Origin: an uncultured Bacteroidales bacterium
GTDB lineage: Bacteria > Bacteroidota > Bacteroidia > Bacteroidales > UBA932
Assembly (NCBI GenBank): GCA_946408295.1
Contig: CAMJRT010000036.1
Span: 1-9,211 of the forward strand
Length of the DNA stretch: 9,211 nucleotides
Direction: 5' to 3'
The notes beneath the pieces were generated by a model. The model saw only the letters and a list, made by a program, of their open reading frames with translations. It did no database searches and was not told the origin of the DNA. Numbering within the stretch: the first letter of the stretch is position 1; each line of letters begins with the position of its first letter. The translations under genes and the position numbers were made by a program. Shown in pieces: positions 5,305-9,211 of this stretch.

Positions 5305-7733
5305 AATACAATGGCAGTTTTTAGGGGTAGATCGAGGGAGGAAGGTCCCACGAGAATTTCAAATTCACCGGGTTCCAGTTTGAAGTTTCCTGACACCGTA
5401 TCATAAAATGAAAAGGCATCCATACCCAATTTTACGGTATATTGTACGGTCTGTCCGCGGCGGATCATCTTCTTTTCGAAGCCCTTGAGTTCTTTGTACG
5501 GACGATGGACGCTGCTTTTCACATCGTGGATATAGACCTGGGCCGTCTCCATTGCGTCCACTTTGCCAGTATTGCTTACGTCAAAACTGACTTCGATTCC
5601 GTCTGCAGCCCGGACCGCCTTGAGGCGGGAGTATTGGAACTGTGTGTAACTGAGTCCGAATCCGAAAGGAAACATCGGAGAAATCCCGCTGCGGTCGTAT
5701 CCCCGGTATCCCACATACAAACCTTCGGAATAAGTGGTGCGGTTACGGCCCGAATCATCAAAATAACTGTCGTGTACCGGATTATCCTCCCATTTCCTTT
5801 CGATGGATATGGGGAGTTTCCCGCTGGGGGAAATACGGCCGGACAACAGTTCCGCGGCGGCGGTTCCGCCCTCCTGACCGGGATACCAGGCCATCACGAT
5901 GGCATCCGCGTGTTCCGACCATCCGGAAAAATCTACGCCGCCGCCGGCATTGACGAGCACGGTGAGGCGTTTGTCTTTCAGGCGAGAGAGCATGTCCAGC
6001 TGGCTGTCCGGCAGTTCAAAGGGTCTGTCGAAGCCCTCACCTTCGATATCGCTGCTGAATCCGGCACAATAGACGATGTCGGTACAGGCGGCAAGGGCTA
6101 TCTGCAGCAGACTCTCATCCAATATGCCGGCTTCGAAGCCGACTGTCGCTTCTCCCGCGTGTTCGAAAAATTCGAAGCGGAGGTCATAGTCTTTTTCCGC
6201 CTCGACAGGCAGAAATGCTGTGCGGGTGCTGAGTGCGTGGTTGCCCCAGTCGCCCGCGAGTTGTTTACCGTTGACGAAAAGACGGTAGCCGTCGTCACCG
6301 GAGAGCACGAAACGCAGCAAGCCGTCGCGCCTCGGGCGGTAGCGTCCCTCCCAACGGACCGAAAATCCGTCATTGGGGAGTTCCTTCATCGGGGAACCGT
6401 AGCCCCAGCGGTGGCTGGGATCCGCTTCCATCGTTTCTTGTAACGGATTGCCTTCCAAACGTTCTCCCAGATAATACCGGGCCAGAAAACCCGGTTTGTT
6501 GCCGCTTTGCACTTCGCCCAGAATGGAGGCGAAGAGCATCTCGTCGGAAAGGATGCTGACGCGTTTCTTTCCCAGTTCCCTCGTCAGGCCTTCGGCTATG
6601 GAGACCGTCGAAAACGGCGTCACGAATCCGCTGCCGCCTCCCGTGGGGATACGGTTGGCGTTGGGGCCCATCACCAGCACTTTTGACTTGTGGGCAAGGG
6701 GAAGGGCGCCTTCATTCTTCAGCAACACCATTCCCTCCCGGGCGATGTTGAGGGCTGTTTCGCGGGAGGTGGGATCGTCTTCCGGTATCGAAATGTCTTT
6801 TCTGGGCGTATCAAAAAAACCGAAAGCAATGAAGGTTTGCAGGATATGCTGCACTTTTTCATCAATCAGCGTCTCACTGACGACTCCTTTTTCCAGCAAA
6901 GGCTTGATCTTTTCACGGGTAAAGAAAACGCCTTTTGGACACTCTAAATCCAGTCCTCCTTCCAGCGCACCGAAAGTGCTGTAAACGGAAGTCCAGTCCG
7001 ACATGATGATCCCTTCAAATCCCCACTGCTTGCGCAGGATGTCGATGTTCAGATGGCGGTTTTCGGTAGAATGGACGCTGTTCACCAGATTGTAACTGTC
7101 CATCACGGCACCTACGCCGGCTTCCTGGACGGCTTTACGGAATGCCGGAAAATAGATTTCCTGTAGGGTGCGCTCGTCCACGTCGGAACTCATACGATGG
7201 CGGGAGCGTTCCTGGTTATTGGCGGCAAAATGTTTGACGGTGGCCATCACGCCTTTTTCCTGAACGCCGAGGATATACTGCACGGCCGTTTCGCCGGCAA
7301 GATACGGATCTTCTCCGAAATATTCAAAATTTCTTCCGCACAGCGGCGCCCGGTAAATATTCACTCCGGGCCCAAGCAAAATGCTTACACCCCTTGCCTT
7401 TGCATCCCTGGCCAGGGAATTGCCCAGAGAACGGGCGAGATCCCTGTTCCAAGTGGAGGCCGTCAGGATGCCGCAGGGAAAAAGTGTGCTGACGGTATTG
7501 TTCCGTATTCCCTGGGGGCCGTCCGCCATCCGGATTTCAGGAATGCCCAGACGTGGGATGGCATGGGTATAGAAGGATCTGGCTCCGGCGATAAGGTCGA
7601 TTTTCTCATCCAGGGTCATTTGCTCTACAAGCGCACGGGCACGTTGCTTATCGCTGTCTGAAATGGCAACCTGTGCCTGGACGTTCATCGCGGCCAGACA
7701 CAGTGTCAGCGTTAAAAAGGCGATTCTTTTCAT
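5301..7733 (-). CDS. GH3 family beta-glucosidase-like glycoside hydrolase with PA14 insertion
   Basis: An 810-residue exported exo-glycosidase predicted to release a terminal beta-linked sugar (glucose, xylose or similar) from oligosaccharides. Residues 1-20 form a Sec signal peptide ending VQA-Q, which fixes the start at the ATG overlapping the upstream stop. The N-terminal (beta/alpha)8 domain (about 30-310) carries MADGPQGIR (Asp71, substrate-binding), GRNFEYFGEDPYL (133-145), KHF (167-169) and MSDW with the nucleophile Asp246. The alpha/beta-sandwich domain starts near 335 and is interrupted by a PA14 domain (about 412-540; GDDGYRLFVNGK at 479-490). It resumes with IEGEGFDR (563-570), where Glu564 or Glu566 should be the acid/base. 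Residues 695-800 are the fibronectin type III-like C-terminal domain. In characterised GH3 enzymes such as the Kluyveromyces BglI, PA14 narrows the active site and favours short substrates. All catalytic features are intact. Substrate specificity is inferred at family level only. Confidence 0.95.
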   Translation of the reverse strand: MKRIAFLTLTLCLAAMNVQAQVAISDSDKQRARALVEQMTLDEKIDLIAGARSFYTHAIPRLGIPEIRMADGPQGIRNNTVSTLFPCGILTASTWNRDLARSLGNSLARDAKARGVSILLGPGVNIYRAPLCGRNFEYFGEDPYLAGETAVQYILGVQEKGVMATVKHFAANNQERSRHRMSSDVDERTLQEIYFPAFRKAVQEAGVGAVMDSYNLVNSVHSTENRHLNIDILRKQWGFEGIIMSDWTSVYSTFGALEGGLDLECPKGVFFTREKIKPLLEKGVVSETLIDEKVQHILQTFIAFGFFDTPRKDISIPEDDPTSRETALNIAREGMVLLKNEGALPLAHKSKVLVMGPNANRIPTGGGSGFVTPFSTVSIAEGLTRELGKKRVSILSDEMLFASILGEVQSGNKPGFLARYYLGERLEGNPLQETMEADPSHRWGYGSPMKELPNDGFSVRWEGRYRPRRDGLLRFVLSGDDGYRLFVNGKQLAGDWGNHALSTRTAFLPVEAEKDYDLRFEFFEHAGEATVGFEAGILDESLLQIALAACTDIVYCAGFSSDIEGEGFDRPFELPDSQLDMLSRLKDKRLTVLVNAGGGVDFSGWSEHADAIVMAWYPGQEGGTAAAELLSGRISPSGKLPISIERKWEDNPVHDSYFDDSGRNRTTYSEGLYVGYRGYDRSGISPMFPFGFGLSYTQFQYSRLKAVRAADGIEVSFDVSNTGKVDAMETAQVYIHDVKSSVHRPYKELKGFEKKMIRRGQTVQYTVKLGMDAFSFYDTVSGNFKLEPGEFEILVGPSSLDLPLKTAIVL
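7730..7733 (-). other. ATGA stop/start overlap, DUF4832 gene to GH3 gene
   Basis: The TGA of the DUF4832-type gene (7732-7730) shares bases with the ATG of the GH3 gene (7733-7731). The bases just upstream (GTGAATGTAGA) contain no Shine-Dalgarno match, so initiation probably depends on translational coupling with the upstream reading. Confidence 0.9.
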
Positions 7734-9211
7734 TCTACATTCACGGCTATCAGTTTTACCCAGCCATCAACCGTCTTTGTGCGTTTGGCTGCGATTTGAA
7801 TTCCGGGGACCGGGGTTTCTTTGGACACGTCCAGGATGGCTACGCCCCATTCATAGCGGCCGGCTTTCACGCCGGAAAGGCTGGTCGTATAGTTATAACT
7901 CTTGGGTGTTCCACGGGTCCAGTCGCAGGGCTTGGCCGCATCGTCATAGAAAATGTGAACCGGCTTTTCCGTTGACGGGTCCAGCAGGGCGAAAGCCAGG
8001 CGGAACCTGTTTTTGAAGGGTTTGATGTTGGTGGGACAGTAGGCCCAGCCCAGATTGTTCCAACGGTGATTGATACTGACCGGATCGCCGGCCTTCACAT
8101 TTTCCGGCAAGGCGATCCTGTCGGGATACAGGCGGTAGAACTGGGTACGGATGGCTTCCTGCACAAGATCGTAGGCTTCATTGAACCAGGACCAGGTCTC
8201 GCTCATCGCCACGTTGGAATTGTAGCGGAAGTCCATGGTGTTGGCGCAGGCGTCGCGGGCGTCGGCAAACTCACCGCGGCGGACTTCGGCCCAATCGGCA
8301 TAACCATCGTTGTTGATGGCTGCGGTAGTATGGGAAGCCCTTACCCAGCCCCCTTCGGCGTGAATGGGAACCTTCCATTTCTGGACATGGATGAAACTCT
8401 TTTCCCAAGTCCCGTAGTAGGCGTGCATGCCAAAAGCGCCGCTGGTGAGGCAAAGGCCCTTGTCAATGCCTTTCTGAACCAGGCGTTGGCTGTCCGGATC
8501 AGTCTTGTCTCCGCTTCCCGTACCGATTGATTTGTGGAAATTGATGCACACCGGCACTTTGTCGAAAATCTCCAGGAAGAGGTCCGTGAAAAAGTCAAAA
8601 ACGGGCTCACGCGGCGTCTCATCACCGGTGGAGTACTTACAAGTGTGGTATTCCCCCCAAAGGCCGATGCCCCAGGAGCCCATCCAGTCCACTTCGTCGG
8701 GATTGTTGAATTCCGCGGCAAAAGCGCGAAGGAACTTCTCGTAGCACTGCTGAAAAACGGGATCATCGGGATAGGGCGTCCACACCCTGGTCGAGCCGGT
8801 GGTGGATTCGAATCCCGCGGCTCCCTTGGTACGCACATACTCCGGACAGGCGTTCACGTGAAGGTCGCGGCTGTCTGCACGAAGCTGGAATATCAGTTTC
8901 AGTCCGCGCTCCCGGGCGCCCTCGCGGAGCATCCGGAAACGTTGGGCCGGCTTGGTGTTGCAGTTTTCGTCCCAGAAGTAAAGATTTTCTTCCGGTTCGG
9001 CCTGTGACCAGTACGAACGGATCAGAAGGGCGTTGGCATAGTCGCTCACCTTTATCTTCTTCCCCACGGACGAGTTCATATTGTCATATTCCTGCCAGAA
9101 ATTATCGGAAAGGCCGTCACCGAGACCGGAGTAAATAACCCATCCGCTGAACGGGTTGCGGTACATGGTTTCCCGGTCCGGGGTGATGGTGACGGCGGTG
9201 TTGGCCGCTTC
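7730..9211 (-). CDS. DUF4832-type protein, probable exported glycosidase-like enzyme (5' end missing)
   Basis: Reading runs open to the window edge: the 15 codons upstream of the ATG at 9166 stay open and read naturally (TITPDRET then MYRNPFSGW), so the true start and any signal peptide are beyond 9211. Numbering from that internal Met, residues 4-9 (NPFSGW) resemble the NP-x-x-G opening motif seen in DUF4874/DUF4832 proteins. Residues 40-340 alternate strands and helices as in a TIM barrel. WGIGLWGEYH (Glu172) and PIHAEGGW (Glu271) are about 100 residues apart, the usual spacing of acid/base and nucleophile in clan GH-A glycosidases. That pairing is my inference. Residues about 350-478 form a beta-sandwich typical of DUF4832 (GDPVSINHRWNNLG, FRLAFALLD). 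The stop TGA overlaps the start of the GH3 gene by four bases. Function is unproven: it may be a glycosidase or a glycan-binding protein. The family call is fairly sure, catalysis is not. Confidence 0.75.
   Translation of the reverse strand, partial: EAANTAVTITPDRETMYRNPFSGWVIYSGLGDGLSDNFWQEYDNMNSSVGKKIKVSDYANALLIRSYWSQAEPEENLYFWDENCNTKPAQRFRMLREGARERGLKLIFQLRADSRDLHVNACPEYVRTKGAAGFESTTGSTRVWTPYPDDPVFQQCYEKFLRAFAAEFNNPDEVDWMGSWGIGLWGEYHTCKYSTGDETPREPVFDFFTDLFLEIFDKVPVCINFHKSIGTGSGDKTDPDSQRLVQKGIDKGLCLTSGAFGMHAYYGTWEKSFIHVQKWKVPIHAEGGWVRASHTTAAINNDGYADWAEVRRGEFADARDACANTMDFRYNSNVAMSETWSWFNEAYDLVQEAIRTQFYRLYPDRIALPENVKAGDPVSINHRWNNLGWAYCPTNIKPFKNRFRLAFALLDPSTEKPVHIFYDDAAKPCDWTRGTPKSYNYTTSLSGVKAGRYEWGVAILDVSKETPVPGIQIAAKRTKTVDGWVKLIAVNVE

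Larger units (their letters stand above)
1..9211 (-). other. Polycistronic glycan-degradation operon, both ends outside the window
   Basis: Five genes plus a possible sixth run in the same direction with no gap longer than two bases. This indicates one transcript and fixed relative production of three glycosidase-type enzymes, a flavoenzyme and an SGNH lipoprotein. No promoter matching the Bacteroidetes -33/-7 consensus is expected inside, because there is no intergenic room, and no hairpin followed by a T-run is seen. Regulator and transporter genes must lie elsewhere. Confidence 0.85.

Noticed and set aside
5442..6443. 333-codon open frame on the plus strand, antisense to the GH3 gene
   Set aside because: It lies wholly opposite conserved GH3 motifs, has no recognisable domain or signal, and its openness is explained by codon bias of the minus-strand gene.
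9164..9166. ATG at 9166 as the true start of the DUF4832 gene
   Set aside because: The frame is open for 15 further codons with natural protein sequence, and no signal peptide follows this ATG, so the gene begins outside the window.
1..9211. CRISPR array, tRNA/rRNA genes, insertion sequences, SusC/SusD genes, regulators
   Set aside because: No spaced repeats, RNA gene signatures, transposase motifs, TonB-dependent transporter sequence or DNA-binding domains were seen; the window is filled by the listed enzyme genes.

Overview
The window is a densely packed, single-strand gene cluster, with every real gene read on the minus strand (from high to low coordinates). It looks like part of a polysaccharide-utilisation or glycan-degradation operon from a member of the Bacteroidetes, most likely a Bacteroidales of moderate-to-high G+C (roughly half G+C by eye). 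The evidence is the gene content: exported glycoside hydrolases, DUF4832, DUF4886 and FAD_oxidored-type proteins. In addition, there is no recognisable Shine-Dalgarno sequence before the starts, nearly every protein has a Sec or lipoprotein signal, and the DUF4886 protein has a C-terminal beta-sandwich of a kind I associate with this phylum. Genus cannot be fixed from the sequence.

Layout in order of transcription: (1) 9211-7730, a 5'-truncated DUF4832-type protein with a probable TIM-barrel glycosidase domain; (2) 7733-5301, a GH3 beta-glucosidase-like enzyme with an inserted PA14 domain; (3) 5304-3448, an exported FAD-dependent oxidoreductase (FAD_oxidored type) with an N-terminal beta-sandwich; (4) 3451-1400, a clan GH-D (GH36/GH27-like) putative alpha-galactosidase; (5) 1398-43, a DUF4886 SGNH-hydrolase-like lipoprotein with an apparently shortened C-terminal domain; (6) 40-1, the possible first 13 codons of a further gene. 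Genes 1/2, 2/3 and 3/4 each overlap by four bases (ATGA), and 4/5 and 5/6 are separated by one or two bases. There is no non-coding stretch of any length, and no promoter or terminator is visible, so both ends of the operon lie outside the window.

The proteins would act outside the cytoplasm, in the periplasm or at the outer membrane. Two canonical exo-glycosidases (GH3 and GH-D), a third probable glycosidase (DUF4832 protein), a possible esterase (DUF4886) and a flavin oxidoreductase suggest stepwise removal of decorated, possibly oxidised, sugars from a complex glycan or glycoconjugate. The substrate cannot be deduced. No SusC/SusD pair, regulator, sulfatase, mobile element, CRISPR array or RNA gene is present in the window. 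The least explained parts are the DUF4832 protein, the secreted flavoenzyme, the truncated tail of the DUF4886 protein and an AT-rich hexamer repeat at the GH36/DUF4886 junction.
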